Part shown: one piece after another, positions 47,487 through 57,612 of the stretch
How the letters are laid out: each line of letters opens with the position of its first letter
How positions within the stretch are numbered: position 1 is the stretch's first letter
Source: Legionella sp.
GTDB taxonomy: Bacteria > Pseudomonadota > Gammaproteobacteria > Legionellales > Legionellaceae
Assembly (NCBI GenBank): GCA_013911415.1
Contig: JACETI010000002.1
Span: 1 to 64,000, forward strand
Direction: 5' to 3'
DNA: 64,000 nt
Notes under the pieces: generated by a model
Databases searched by the model: none
Told to the model about the DNA's origin: nothing
Seen by the model: only the letters and a program-made list of their open reading frames with translations
Made by a program: the position numbers and the translations under genes

Positions 47487-47516
47487 TTGAAAAAAAAATT
47501 GAGATAAAGTTATAAT
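47487..47516 (+). promoter_or_regulatory. Putative sigma-70 promoter of the Sel1/J-domain pair
   Basis: TTGAAA (47487-47492), 18 bases of A-rich spacer and a perfect TATAAT (47511-47516) lie 39 bases before ATG 47555. Confidence 0.6.
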
Positions 47517-47554
47517 GCCGGCCCTTCTCCATCTTGGACAAAAAGGAATAAAGG

Positions 47555-48851
47555 ATGCTTACAGTGATTTTCATTTCGCTTGCTGGGCTCAGCATTGCTG
47601 GCATTACCGCGCTTGGTCGTAAACTGCTGTCGATGCGTCGTCAACGCCGGCAAGCCACCGCACAAGCATTATGCTTTGAAGCGGAACAATGCTTACGTTA
47701 TCCTCCCGATTGAGCGTGCACGCATTGCTTATGAGCAAGTATTGGTATTCGATAATACCCTTGCTGACGCACATTACCGCTTAGGTTCTTTTCATCATCA
47801 GGGTGCAGGTACGGCGATAAATTTAGAAAAAGCGCGATGCTTCTACGAGAAGGCGTTGTCGCTGGGAAAATCAGAAGCACTTCTAGCGCTCGGCGCGATC
47901 CAGGAAAAAGCATCCCCCTATTGTTACGCTGAGCAAGCGTTTGCTACCTACCTTCACGCCGCTCGATACCCTAACCTACGTATAAAGGCATGCGAAGCAC
48001 TGGAACGAATCTTGTTAACCTACCCAAGGCCAACAGGCGAAGAAGCCTATCAATTATCGAAACACTTTTTAGATCAGCAAGATATCGAAAAAGCGGTGTT
48101 TTGGTATATCAAAGGCGAAAACCAACCGACAGCACATGCCACCCACCCGCTCAAAACCCAATGCCTTAACACACCTAACTTCTGCTTTTCCTTAGGACAA
48201 GCCTATGAAGTACAAGATAATTTAGGAGCCGCTAGCAGCGCTTATGCGAAAGCAAGGCATTGCGCCGCCTCGTTTAATCGCTTACAAACGATGGCCGACG
48301 ACGGGTTAGCCGTTGCCCAATACGCCCTGGGCCATGACTATTATCATCACCAGAGAAATAACCGTAATGCCATTGACTATTGCCTAAAAGCAGCTGCACA
48401 GCACTACGTACCTGCTCTTGATTATTTAAATCAAACGTCTTTATCTGCAGAGAGTTATTACACCATTGCATCGGCGTATGAAACCGGAAACATCGTTAAA
48501 AAAGATATTACGCAAGCCCTCTCTTTTTACAAGAAAGCCCGTAATCAAGGCCATCGGGAAGCGCTGTTTGCCCTTGGTAGATGCTATGAAGACCCGTCTA
48601 ATCACCCCGTGACGAACTTAAAAAAAGCACTGCACTATTACGTTAAGGCAGCTAATGCCGGTGTGGCTAATGCCTCACGTTATGTTGAAAGACTGCAAAG
48701 ACAAATCACGGTCGACATATCATATGCTCGTCCTGGACACTCCTTAACATCAAGATCCTTTTTGAGGGAGCGTCTTTTCCCCACACCACAAGAAAAAATC
48801 AAACGGTCAACAGATAGCCTTGCCGTCTACACAAAGCCCGCTTACCGGTAG
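47555..48851 (+). pseudogene. Membrane-anchored Sel1-repeat protein, frameshifted near its start
   Basis: ATG 47555, directly preceded by AAGGAATAAAGG, opens a frame with an N-terminal membrane helix (VIFISLAGLSIAGITALG) and a basic stretch (RRQRRQ) but stops at 47711. From about 47690 the next frame continues naturally (PIERARIAYEQVLVFDN) to 48851 with Sel1/TPR-like repeats: AHYRLGSFHHQGAG, AQYALGHDYYHH, YYTIASAYETG and ALFALGRCYED. A one-base shift near 47700 restores a single gene of about 430 codons. The long frame alone has only an implausible TTG start. The J-domain gene follows six bases later, so both were one operon. Sel1 proteins mediate protein contacts. It may be a pseudogene or a sequence error. 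Confidence 0.75.
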
Positions 48852-48857
48852 CCACGC

Positions 48858-50642
48858 ATGAAGAATTTATATAAAGAACTAAACCTTGAAAAAAACGACT
48901 CTGCTGATGAAATTCGTAAAGCCTATAAAAAACATGCGTTATTTTGTCATCCCGATAAAGGGGGCAGTGATGAAAAAATGCAGGCACTTAATCAAGCCTA
49001 TCAAACATTGATTAACCCTCTTAAACGTCAAGCATTTGATCAAGAATGGGAAGCCTTTCAATCGTTCGATGAGGATACACCCCTCGTTAATCCTGCGAAT
49101 GTTGCTTATTTAGATCAAACCCAAAGCACGCCTTTTTCAGAAACGTTTAAACAGCAGTACGCAACGTTGCTAGCGCAATTTACATTAAAACCACAAAAAC
49201 CATCAAAAGTGGCAGTACATTTTAAACCCTTTCAAGAGCCCTTGGAGAAAAGCCACCCTCTTAGCGAATTTTTGACAACAATCGAGGATTGCCTCCATCA
49301 ACCCTTGTCACCTCAATTGGCAATTTCACTCTTGCTCCATCGGCTACATGAACAAACAACGCCTGAACAAACCCAGTGCTTCATTGAGCGCTGCCTAAAA
49401 GCAACAGCAAACCCCTATAAACCACGCGAAAGGGATCTTTATCAGGGTATCGCGGCCTTGCTGCGAGCAATAGAAACGAAAGATCCCTCTCAAAGCGTTC
49501 TTACATCCTTCGAAAAGATTACAAATTATGCGTTCAGTGCGTCACCCATGCCGCGTTATGTGAGTGTGCTATTACAAGACCACGCTTTCCGCTTTTATTT
49601 TAAAAAATCACTCGAAAAACGTTGGCTCAGGCCAAGACAAATGCTCTTGGCACGCTTCAATGGAAAGAAAGCCTTAGATACCTTGGTTAACCAACTAAGG
49701 CAAAACGGTTCTGCGCAAAAATCACTGCTAACGTTGTTAAAACTTCTTCGTCAGTTCGAAAAAGGACTGCCTGAGATCGTTGAAAAATCCGCGAAAACTT
49801 ATCGGGAGCAGGGTTTCTTTTTGTTGGATTGGATTCCCCTTTTTAGCCAACACACCCATTTTTCTGTCGTGCTCAATACGCTATTACAGGCGGGTATCTA
49901 TTTTCAATTTGCCGCGAGCTGTGAAACGAATAAATCCCATCAGATGGCCGATGAAGCCTTAGCACAACGGCTTTATCTATTAACGTATTCCATGGCACAA
50001 CGCGCCACACCTGATATTGCCCTCTATATTGGCACCCATATTCTTAAACACCTGGCGTTATTTCATTATGTGGATGATGCACTGCCTAATATTATTACTG
50101 GCATCCAACATCGTGTCTTTCAATTAGCCGATATATTTCCTATCTACCGTTCCATCCAGTCAAACGTCGATTTGCTTTTTCAGAGTGACGAAAAAGCATT
50201 ACACGGTATGCGCGATTATCTGCATGCATTAATAGAAATCGTTGAGTATAACCAGCTCAGTGATGAACCTTTATTGATCGATCATCGGCCCGTCACGATT
50301 TTATATCAGGCCTATGAAGCCAGCCTTAAAAATTGGTATACCGATGAACATGACCCCACCCAAGAGAATCGTTTACGCCTTAACCTCATGTGTGAATTAC
50401 TGGAAGAAAAAGGGTGGTCTTTTGATGACATCACGCAGCAAGTTGATTTCTCTTGGCAAGTTAAACGCGACGAAGACGGTTGGTTGGCCCCAAAGGAAAC
50501 CCTCCACTTTGGTGGTACCAACGCATCCGAGATTTTTAAATCCCTCCCTAATTTTAAAAGGTCTATTTTTTTTTGCTCAAGGGTTGCAGATAGATTACAA
50601 AGAAGTTGCCTTTTTTCGTCTAAATTGTATTTAATGACTTGA
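48858..50642 (+). CDS. J-domain protein with large unrecognised region, 3' end rearranged
   Basis: Residues 1-65 form a DnaJ-type J domain with HPD at 31-33 (FCHPDKGG), which would stimulate an Hsp70 ATPase. The remaining 530 residues are helical and unrecognised; there is no Gly/Phe or zinc-finger region, so this is a specialised J protein. The natural sequence seems to stop near residue 565 (about 50550). The last 30 or so codons are antisense to the opposing coiled-coil gene and read unnaturally, so the original 3' end has been lost. Higher GC than the flanks. Co-oriented with the Sel1 gene six bases upstream. Confidence 0.8.
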   Translation: MKNLYKELNLEKNDSADEIRKAYKKHALFCHPDKGGSDEKMQALNQAYQTLINPLKRQAFDQEWEAFQSFDEDTPLVNPANVAYLDQTQSTPFSETFKQQYATLLAQFTLKPQKPSKVAVHFKPFQEPLEKSHPLSEFLTTIEDCLHQPLSPQLAISLLLHRLHEQTTPEQTQCFIERCLKATANPYKPRERDLYQGIAALLRAIETKDPSQSVLTSFEKITNYAFSASPMPRYVSVLLQDHAFRFYFKKSLEKRWLRPRQMLLARFNGKKALDTLVNQLRQNGSAQKSLLTLLKLLRQFEKGLPEIVEKSAKTYREQGFFLLDWIPLFSQHTHFSVVLNTLLQAGIYFQFAASCETNKSHQMADEALAQRLYLLTYSMAQRATPDIALYIGTHILKHLALFHYVDDALPNIITGIQHRVFQLADIFPIYRSIQSNVDLLFQSDEKALHGMRDYLHALIEIVEYNQLSDEPLLIDHRPVTILYQAYEASLKNWYTDEHDPTQENRLRLNLMCELLEEKGWSFDDITQQVDFSWQVKRDEDGWLAPKETLHFGGTNASEIFKSLPNFKRSIFFCSRVADRLQRSCLFSSKLYLMT

Positions 50643-51556
50643 AATTTTGCGGTTAATTTTATCGTATTTGAGATAATTTGTTTTTGTGAATCTAGAAGAG
50701 GTAAATCTTGAAAATTTTTAACAATATATTCCAAGAAATAACCATATGCTTCTTTATCGATTTGATTATTAATATTAATTTTAATCTCTGCTAACTCTTC
50801 TTTTATTATATCAATATCTTTCAGTAGTTTTTGGTGTAGATCCTTCGATAATTGATTTAGATCTTTGGAATTTATTTCACGCGCTTTTTTACGCTTAGTG
50901 CGACCTTCTTCCTGTTCAAGATACTTTATTTTTCGGATAGTTAACTCGGATAACTTTATATTATTTGTTTGTGTGTTGCGCTCTATAGACTCAATCTCTT
51001 CTTGATACTTTTTTTTCTGTTCATTAAGCGAATTAATTCGTTTGGCGATGGCATTCAACTCATTCTCTAATGCTATTAAAATGTGATCGCCAATGTCAAC
51101 TGAGTTTTGCTCAGATATCGGATTGGCAGTTTGAACATTTTTTTTCTGCTCAACTTCCTGGGTAAGCACGGTAGTTCTTTGATCCAGTTCGATCAAGGTA
51201 GTATTGGTAGCAGTAATTTGTTGTCTTAAAAAAGGTATCCTTGAAAGATATTTATTAAAAAAGGCTTCAATAGTACTCTCTAGTTTTTCATCCTGTTCTT
51301 GTTGCAGAGTATCTTCAGCGCACTGTTTTTCATCGAGTTGAATTTGCTGGAAAAATGCTTCATTTTCTAATTCTGTGATCCGTGAATCACATATAAATTG
51401 CAGATCCTTATCCAACATAATTTTTGCTTCAGTCACTAATTCGGGAATAGGTTGTTGTGCCACACAAACATCCAGTAACGCGCTAAAGCTAGCTTCTTTA
51501 ACAAATCGAGGGGTTAACAGTGCAAAATATTTATTAGCATCTATATTAGTAATCAT
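50312..51556 (-). CDS. Coiled-coil orphan protein with replaced C-terminus
   Basis: The 414-codon frame begins with a helical domain (about 1-60) containing LTPRFVKEASFSALLDVCVAQQ, a motif shared with the partial gene at the right window edge. It continues as a long Glu/Lys/Gln-rich coiled coil to about residue 335. The final 75 codons or so (50312 to about 50545) lie antisense to the J-domain gene and are Ser/Arg/Cys-rich junk, so the original C-terminus is missing. No membrane span or known family. It is AT-rich, unlike the J-domain side. Probably a truncated effector-like gene. Confidence 0.6.
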   Translation of the reverse strand: MITNIDANKYFALLTPRFVKEASFSALLDVCVAQQPIPELVTEAKIMLDKDLQFICDSRITELENEAFFQQIQLDEKQCAEDTLQQEQDEKLESTIEAFFNKYLSRIPFLRQQITATNTTLIELDQRTTVLTQEVEQKKNVQTANPISEQNSVDIGDHILIALENELNAIAKRINSLNEQKKKYQEEIESIERNTQTNNIKLSELTIRKIKYLEQEEGRTKRKKAREINSKDLNQLSKDLHQKLLKDIDIIKEELAEIKININNQIDKEAYGYFLEYIVKNFQDLPLLDSQKQIISNTIKLTAKFQVIKYNLDEKRQLLCNLSATLEQKKIDLLKLGRDLKISDALVPPKWRVSFGANQPSSSRLTCQEKSTCCVMSSKDHPFSSSNSHMRLRRKRFSWVGSCSSVYQFLRLAS

Positions 51557-51827
51557 GATTTATTTCTTCTTGAAAAGGATCAGAGAATGAACTGTTTTAT
51601 TTTTTTAACAACCAAGGACAGTATTATCGAATTTTTTGTAAATGTAAAAAAATGGAGTCAAAAATTGATTCATATTCAAAATTTTCAGGCAGAAATCAAG
51701 AAATAAAACAACATTTTTAAGGTTACAAATACGATATATTACTCAAAACAATAACTAAAGATTAATTTTATATGCATTTAAGGAATATAATATATTTAAA
51801 GATAGTTATTTATTCTATGAGATTAAG

Positions 51828-51985
51828 ATGAAAATTAAGGAACCTCTAAAATTTATTATCGAAGCGATAGAAGACCCTATTCAGAATCGGTGAAAGAAGT
51901 ATATGAACAAATCGAGCAATTGAAAGATAAAGATAAAATTTCTACTACAAATTTATTTCATGGGCTAGGTGGTAAAACTTTTTAA
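51828..51985 (+). pseudogene. Small frameshifted gene
   Basis: ATG 51828 (GAG six bases upstream) opens MKIKEPLKFIIEAIEDP and stops near 51892. One frame over, protein-like sequence continues (SESVKEVYEQIEQLKDKDKI) to TAA 51983, ending LFHGLGGKTF. A single-base change near 51880 would restore a protein of about 52 residues. It may instead be the tail of a larger lost gene. No family is recognised. Confidence 0.4.
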
Positions 51986-52060
51986 AAAATTTTGTGCAAT
52001 TACTTAAGCGAATACAAGAAAATTTTGACCCTACCCTGTTACGTTAAGAAAGCGTCTGCA

Positions 52061-54328
52061 TTAGCAGACACCTTCTCGATAATCGTAACTATCACAATGC
52101 AATTGCCCATCTTTAACTTTAAGGATAACTTGTCCACCGTTTGCAAGCTTACCGAAAAGCAACTCATCTGCTAGAGGTTTCTTAATGTTTTCTTGAATTA
52201 ATCGTGCCATCGGTCTAGCGCCCATCATTTTATCGTAACCGTGTTCAATTAACCAATTACGGGCCTCTTCATTCACTTGGAAGTGCACTCCACGGCTACT
52301 CAGCTGTTCATCGAGTTCTACGATGAATTTATCGACAACCAGGCCAATGGTAGCAACATCTAAGAGCTGGAAGTTAATGATAGAATCCAGACGATTACGG
52401 AATTCAGGACTAAATTGACGTTTCAGTGCTTCTACACTGTCTCCGCTATTATCTTGTAATGAGAAACCGATTGATTCACGACTGATTTCACTAGCTCCTG
52501 CATTGCTAGTCATGATTAAGATAATATGCCGAAAGTCTGCTTGTCGTCCGTTTGTGTCGGTTAGCGTACCGTGATCCATGATTTGTAAAAGAAGATTAAA
52601 AACATCCGGATGCGCTTTCTCAATTTCATCCAGTAAGAGTACTGCGTGAGGGCTTTTGGTAACTGCTTCAGTCAATAAACCGCCTTGATCATAACCAACA
52701 TAGCCAGGAGGTGCGCCAATCAAGCGCGATACCGTGTGTTTTTCCATATATTCAGACATATCAAAACGAATCAAAGCAATGCCTAATACTTTTGCTAACT
52801 GCTTTGCCACTTCTGTTTTTCCCACGCCGGTTGGACCAGCAAACAAAAAGCAACCAACAGGTTTATCTGCTTCACGTAAACCTGAGCGCGCTAATTTAAT
52901 GGCAGATGATAAGGCAGTGATTGCTTTATCTTGCCCATAAACTAGCAATTTTAAATCGCGCTCAAGGTTACGTAAGGTATCCTTATCACTGGCTGTTATT
53001 TTTTTGATAGGCATACGTGAAATTTTAGCTACAATCGTTTCAATTTCGGTAACACCAATCATTTTTTTACGCTTACTAGCTGGTAGTAAGTTTTGATAGG
53101 CACCTGCTTCGTCTACCACATCGATAGCTTTGTCAGGCAAGAAACGTTCGTTCATATACTTAGCTGACAATTCTGAAGCTGCTTTTAAAGCAGGCAGTGA
53201 AAATTTGACCCCGTGATAACTTTCTAGGCGCTCTTTCAGTCCTTTCAAGATTTCAATGGTTTCTTCAACGCTTGGTTCTTTTACATCAATTTTTTGGAAT
53301 CGACGTGCCAGAGCACGATCTTTTTCGAAAATACCTCTATATTCCTGATAGGTTGTAGATCCCAAACATTTAAGCTCACCGTTGGCTAAAAGCGGCTTGA
53401 TTAAATTCGAAGCATCCATTACACCACCTGAGGCAGCACCTGCACCAATAATGGTATGGATTTCATCGATAAACAATACTGCCCCTGCTTGTAGAGACAA
53501 TTGCTTTAGGACGCCTTTTAGACGTTTTTCGAAATCCCCGCGATATTTTGTTCCTGCTAGCAAGGCGCCTAAGTCCAGCGAGTAAACGACACAATGCTTT
53601 ATAGCCTCGGGTACTTCGTTCTCAACGATTTGCTGGGCCAATCCCTCAGCAATGGCTGTTTTACCCACACCTGCTTCACCCACTAACAGGGGATTGTTTT
53701 TACGCCGGCGGCATAAGATTTGAATCGTACGTTGAAGTTCTTCGTGCCGCCCTATTAGCGGGTCAATTTTACCCAGGCGAGCTTTGCGATTTAAATTAGT
53801 GCAATAGTGTTCTAGAGAAGAGTCTTGGGTTTCATTACCCATACCTTCGTCTTCTAAAGACGGGTGTAAGGAATCACTCGGGCTGCTGTTATGATACTTA
53901 GAAACCCCGTGAGAGATGTAGTTGATCACGTCTAGCCGTGTAACATTTTCTCTACGTAAAAAATAAACCGCTTGGCTTTCTTGCTCACTAAAAATAGCCG
54001 CAAGCACATTCGCGCCGGTGACTTCTGTTTTACCTGCGGATTGCACATGGAATACGGCTCTTTGCAATACTCTTTGAAATCCTAGAGTGGGCTGTGTCTC
54101 CCTATCGAGCTCATCTTGAGGAATGCGCGGTGTTGTTTCTTCTATAAAATCACTTAAATCTTGACGCAAACCTTCAATGTTTGCATCGCAGGCCTGTAAG
54201 ACATTACCTGCAGATGGATTATCAAGTAAAGATAGCAATAAATGCTCTACCGTCATAAATTCATGACGTTTTTCTCTGGCTTCTTTAAAAGCCAGATTTA
54301 AGGTAAATTCTAGCTCTTTATTTAGCAT
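52061..54328 (-). CDS. clpA: ATP-dependent Clp protease ATP-binding subunit ClpA
   Basis: ClpA unfolds substrates and feeds them to ClpP. It has an N-domain ([35 protein letters not shown]), then two AAA+ modules with Walker [14 protein letters not shown] and [14 protein letters not shown] place the start at ATG 54328, with AGGAG eight bases upstream, rather than the start eight codons earlier. Length (755) fits. Unlike many gammaproteobacteria, no clpS adaptor gene precedes it: the 243-base gap to icd contains no ClpS-like frame. icd lies upstream on the same strand. Confidence 0.96.
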   Translation of the reverse strand: MLNKELEFTLNLAFKEAREKRHEFMTVEHLLLSLLDNPSAGNVLQACDANIEGLRQDLSDFIEETTPRIPQDELDRETQPTLGFQRVLQRAVFHVQSAGKTEVTGANVLAAIFSEQESQAVYFLRRENVTRLDVINYISHGVSKYHNSSPSDSLHPSLEDEGMGNETQDSSLEHYCTNLNRKARLGKIDPLIGRHEELQRTIQILCRRRKNNPLLVGEAGVGKTAIAEGLAQQIVENEVPEAIKHCVVYSLDLGALLAGTKYRGDFEKRLKGVLKQLSLQAGAVLFIDEIHTIIGAGAASGGVMDASNLIKPLLANGELKCLGSTTYQEYRGIFEKDRALARRFQKIDVKEPSVEETIEILKGLKERLESYHGVKFSLPALKAASELSAKYMNERFLPDKAIDVVDEAGAYQNLLPASKRKKMIGVTEIETIVAKISRMPIKKITASDKDTLRNLERDLKLLVYGQDKAITALSSAIKLARSGLREADKPVGCFLFAGPTGVGKTEVAKQLAKVLGIALIRFDMSEYMEKHTVSRLIGAPPGYVGYDQGGLLTEAVTKSPHAVLLLDEIEKAHPDVFNLLLQIMDHGTLTDTNGRQADFRHIILIMTSNAGASEISRESIGFSLQDNSGDSVEALKRQFSPEFRNRLDSIINFQLLDVATIGLVVDKFIVELDEQLSSRGVHFQVNEEARNWLIEHGYDKMMGARPMARLIQENIKKPLADELLFGKLANGGQVILKVKDGQLHCDSYDYREGVC

Positions 54329-54513
54329 TATGTTGCTCCTCTCTTCAACCAATCAATCCAAGCCATAACGGATTATTAAAGCGATGAGGCAAATGAAGGG
54401 CGCAGACTAGGTCTTGCATTACCAACATAAATAAACTAGAGCAACCTTTCTTCTTTTAATCTCCCCTCTATATAATTTTATAGACTTCAAAACGAGGTTT
54501 AGCCAGTAAACGT

Positions 54514-54546
54514 ACCCGGAATTTCCTAAAATAATTAATTCCGGGT
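54514..54546. terminator. Hairpin behind icd
   Basis: ACCCGGAATT (54514-54523) and AATTCCGGGT (54537-54546) form a perfect 10-bp stem with a 13-base loop, 25 bases downstream of the icd stop. There is no T-run in the icd direction, so termination is inferred from position. Confidence 0.5.
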
Positions 54547-54571
54547 TATCTTTTAGTTTCAGATCATAGGC

Positions 54572-55834
54572 TTAATCTTTCATGTGCTTAATGACAGCCT
54601 GACCAAATCCAGAACAACTAACGGTGGTAGCATCATCCATCAAACGCGCTAAGTCGTAGGTAACGGTCTTTGCTTGAATAGCACCTGCCACACCTTTGAT
54701 CACCCAATCCGCAGCTTCTACCCAACCTAAATGACGCAGCATCATTTCTGCTGATAAAATAAGCGACCCTGGGTTTACTTTATCTTGGCCAGCATAACGT
54801 GGTGCAGTGCCATGAGTTGCTTCAAAAACAGCAACCTTCTCACCCAAATTAGCACCCGGCGCAATACCGATTCCTCCAACTTGTGCTGCAAGCGCATCGG
54901 AGATATAGTCACCGTTCAAATTCAGTGTAGCAATTACTTGATAATCTTCGGGTCTTAAAACAATTTGTTGTAAGAAAGCATCTGCAATCACATCGTTAAT
55001 CAGAATTGTTTTGCCCGTATTTGGATTGACAATCTGCATCCAAGGTCCGCCTTGGTATTCGGTTGCCCCGAATTGATCTTTAGCGACTTGATAGCCCCAT
55101 TCTTTAAATGCGCCTTCCGTGTATTTCATAATATTGCCTTTGTGCACGAAAGTAACCACGTCGCGTTGATTATCGATTGCATACTGGATAGCCGCTTTAA
55201 CAAGACGCGTCGTTCCTTCTTGAGAAACAGGTTTTATACCGATGCCGCAATTTTCTGGAAAACGGATTTTGTTAACGCCCATTTCGTTTTGTAGAAAATC
55301 AATAACTTTTTTGGCTTCTTTGGAATTGGCTTGCCATTCGATACCAGCATAAATGTCTTCCGAGTTTTCTCTGAAAATTACCATGTTGGTTTTCCATGGT
55401 TCTTTTAAAGGGCTAGGAGTACCGCTAAAGTAACGCACTGGGCGTAGACAAATAAATAAATCGAGAATTTGTCGAATAGCAACGTTCAATGAACGAATAC
55501 CACCACCAACGGGTGTGGTAAGAGGACCTTTAATCGCAACGACATATTGCTTTAGTGCATCGAGTGTTTCTTGAGGTAACCACTGATCAGCACCATAAAC
55601 TTTGGTCGCTTTCTCGCCGGCATATACTTCCATCCAGTGGATTTTGCGCGATTCCCCGTAAGCTTTTTTTACTGCAGCATCAATAACGTTAAGCATTGCC
55701 GGAGTAACATCAACGCCAATGCCATCGCCCTCAATGAATGGGATAATAGGAAAAGAAGGTACAGTCAGCGATAAATCAAAATTAGCTTTAATAATATCGC
55801 CTTCGTTAGGTACACAAATTTTTTCAAAGGTCAT
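54572..55834 (-). CDS. icd: NADP-dependent isocitrate dehydrogenase
   Basis: This TCA-cycle enzyme oxidises isocitrate to 2-oxoglutarate. The substrate loop [13 protein letters not shown] carries the Ser that AceK phosphorylates in E. coli (Ser113). [14 protein letters not shown] and the metal/NADP region [16 protein letters not shown] with [11 protein letters not shown] are present. Length is 420. The start is ATG 55834, with AGGAG seven bases upstream. Cytoplasmic homodimer. No aceK is present here, so regulation by phosphorylation is not shown. Confidence 0.97.
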   Translation of the reverse strand: MTFEKICVPNEGDIIKANFDLSLTVPSFPIIPFIEGDGIGVDVTPAMLNVIDAAVKKAYGESRKIHWMEVYAGEKATKVYGADQWLPQETLDALKQYVVAIKGPLTTPVGGGIRSLNVAIRQILDLFICLRPVRYFSGTPSPLKEPWKTNMVIFRENSEDIYAGIEWQANSKEAKKVIDFLQNEMGVNKIRFPENCGIGIKPVSQEGTTRLVKAAIQYAIDNQRDVVTFVHKGNIMKYTEGAFKEWGYQVAKDQFGATEYQGGPWMQIVNPNTGKTILINDVIADAFLQQIVLRPEDYQVIATLNLNGDYISDALAAQVGGIGIAPGANLGEKVAVFEATHGTAPRYAGQDKVNPGSLILSAEMMLRHLGWVEAADWVIKGVAGAIQAKTVTYDLARLMDDATTVSCSGFGQAVIKHMKD

Positions 55835-55949
55835 CAAATGTCTCCTTTTCTTTTTCTGTTACGGCAACAAGGAATGGTTGGTTGAGAGTATACTGGATTC
55901 ACTAACGGTTGTAATTGAGTTATTGGAGTTTATTACAGGATATTAGCCC

Positions 55950-57599
55950 TTAGCCTAAAGGGGTTAAATAGGTTCGCCGTTCATTCATCGTTTCAATGCT
56001 ATTGATAACGGTTTCGTGACAAATTTTTTGCATTAGAGGGATGTCTTTTAAAGGCATGCCCGTGTAGATACTATGGGCAATGAGGGCGCTGTCAACACCA
56101 AATTTGTCACGTTTTGAGGGTTTGGCGTTTGCCCATAGTGCGAACCAAAGAAAATGGAATAACCATTGCTGACGCTTGGGTTCAAATACTTCTTGAAAAA
56201 CAGCTACCACTGCTTCTTCAACAGCACAAACTTTAACACCTTTGACAATGGAGGCATGTTGATTGACCAAGACGTCAATGTTTGCGTCTTCCATATACCA
56301 AGATTCAGTAAAGGGTTTATGAATCCATGCGCTTGATCGTTTAAAGGATGCTTCTAAGTTTTCGGATGTGATAGGTGGAAGTATTGATTTGATTAAGTGC
56401 TCAATGATTGCACCTGGCTCAAGGGCTTTAGGTTTAAGTGAAATACCTAAAAGTTCTTGGATTTGAAGTAACTGCAGATCAGGTGTTTTGTTCTCTTTAA
56501 TCATTCCCTCAAGGAAATGAGAAATGAGGGCCTGGAAATAATTAAGCGTTACAGAACGTATAGTGAGATTAACTTCATTGATTTTCTCATTATACTCTGC
56601 TAATTCAGCCGAACTAATTGCTGGGGTTATCCAAACATCCTTAATACCATACCCCTGCTTCAACAACATCCCACACAAGAAATATTGTTTGTTGGTTTTG
56701 ATGTGAATAAAAATACCTTGCGAACCTCGTCCATCGACTTCACTTGCATCTATTTTAAGTAGAGGCATGGCTTGTTGTTTCTGCGCAACAACACCTTTCA
56801 TTTCTTGCACACGTACCCAATAATCAAACTGAGTATGACAATGACAGGGATACCAATCTCGTATAATCTTTAGGCGCATAAGCGAAGCAGCGCTTAAAGT
56901 AATTTTTTTGATTAGACTGTCAAAGGTTGCAGTGACAACGGCTCTAACATCATCTTTTGGATGTAATAAAAGCAATAAAGCGATGTCGTGGCCTTCTTCA
57001 ATGTTGTATAAATCCACCATTAGATCAGCAAAGAAATCTGCGGTCATTGCATGACCCTGTGCAAAAAAGATTTCAGCTATTTCAAAAATAGATAAATCAG
57101 ATGCATCTTGAATTTGTTCTCTAATGGTTTCACGAACATCTTCTTGATCATAATAATAGCTACCCTCATCCTCTTCTTCAGAAGCAAGTGTCATGTAAGC
57201 GTCTTTAAGATCCTCAGACATTTCGATTTTTGCAAGGTAAAAAATATTTAATACGGGAAGCCAAAAATTTAACGAATGCATTTGCTGTTGCATGAGATCC
57301 GCAATATTTGTCATGATATTATTAACAATCTTATTCGCTAATTTACCGCCACTATCTTTAGTGTATTTTAACTGCGTCATACACACATCCAGAGCATAGA
57401 CACAAGCAGAATAATGTGAGGAAGCATGTTCAGCGTCTTCCTCGGTTAAATCAAAAAGCATATCTAGAATGTAAAATGCTAACTCAGGTTTACTTAAGAA
57501 TGGCGCTAAGTGATTGAAATCCGGCTCATCTTCGCGAGCGATAACTCCCGCTAATTTTTCTATCCAGTCGGTTAATCGTTTGAGACCTACAGCTGACAT
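55950..57599 (-). CDS. Conserved-looking orphan in the tex-yciA operon
   Basis: From ATG 57599, preceded by GAGAGAAGT, the product has about 549 residues; the longer frame would overlap yciA. It is acidic and helical, with an Asp/Glu/Tyr-rich loop (EEEDEGSYYYDQEDV) near residue 165. A middle part has CHCH (DWYPCHCHTQFDYW) that might bind metal, and a C-terminal domain is rich in Trp and Phe. Not recognised. It begins 13 bases behind yciA on the same strand and so is co-transcribed with tex and yciA. This setting and its composition suggest a cytoplasmic housekeeping-type protein rather than an effector. Confidence 0.75.
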   Translation of the reverse strand: MSAVGLKRLTDWIEKLAGVIAREDEPDFNHLAPFLSKPELAFYILDMLFDLTEEDAEHASSHYSACVYALDVCMTQLKYTKDSGGKLANKIVNNIMTNIADLMQQQMHSLNFWLPVLNIFYLAKIEMSEDLKDAYMTLASEEEDEGSYYYDQEDVRETIREQIQDASDLSIFEIAEIFFAQGHAMTADFFADLMVDLYNIEEGHDIALLLLLHPKDDVRAVVTATFDSLIKKITLSAASLMRLKIIRDWYPCHCHTQFDYWVRVQEMKGVVAQKQQAMPLLKIDASEVDGRGSQGIFIHIKTNKQYFLCGMLLKQGYGIKDVWITPAISSAELAEYNEKINEVNLTIRSVTLNYFQALISHFLEGMIKENKTPDLQLLQIQELLGISLKPKALEPGAIIEHLIKSILPPITSENLEASFKRSSAWIHKPFTESWYMEDANIDVLVNQHASIVKGVKVCAVEEAVVAVFQEVFEPKRQQWLFHFLWFALWANAKPSKRDKFGVDSALIAHSIYTGMPLKDIPLMQKICHETVINSIETMNERRTYLTPLG

Positions 57600-57612
57600 A
57601 CTTCTCTCATTT

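Noticed and set aside
47580-48851. Sel1 gene starting at TTG 47580
   Set aside because: The TTG lies inside a better frame with promoter, ribosome binding site, ATG and membrane helix; the first 40 codons of the TTG frame are the out-of-frame reading of that anchor.
50314-50634. Third frame inside the J-domain/coiled-coil overlap
   Set aside because: Chance frame in the rearranged overlap; no start signal and no protein-like character.
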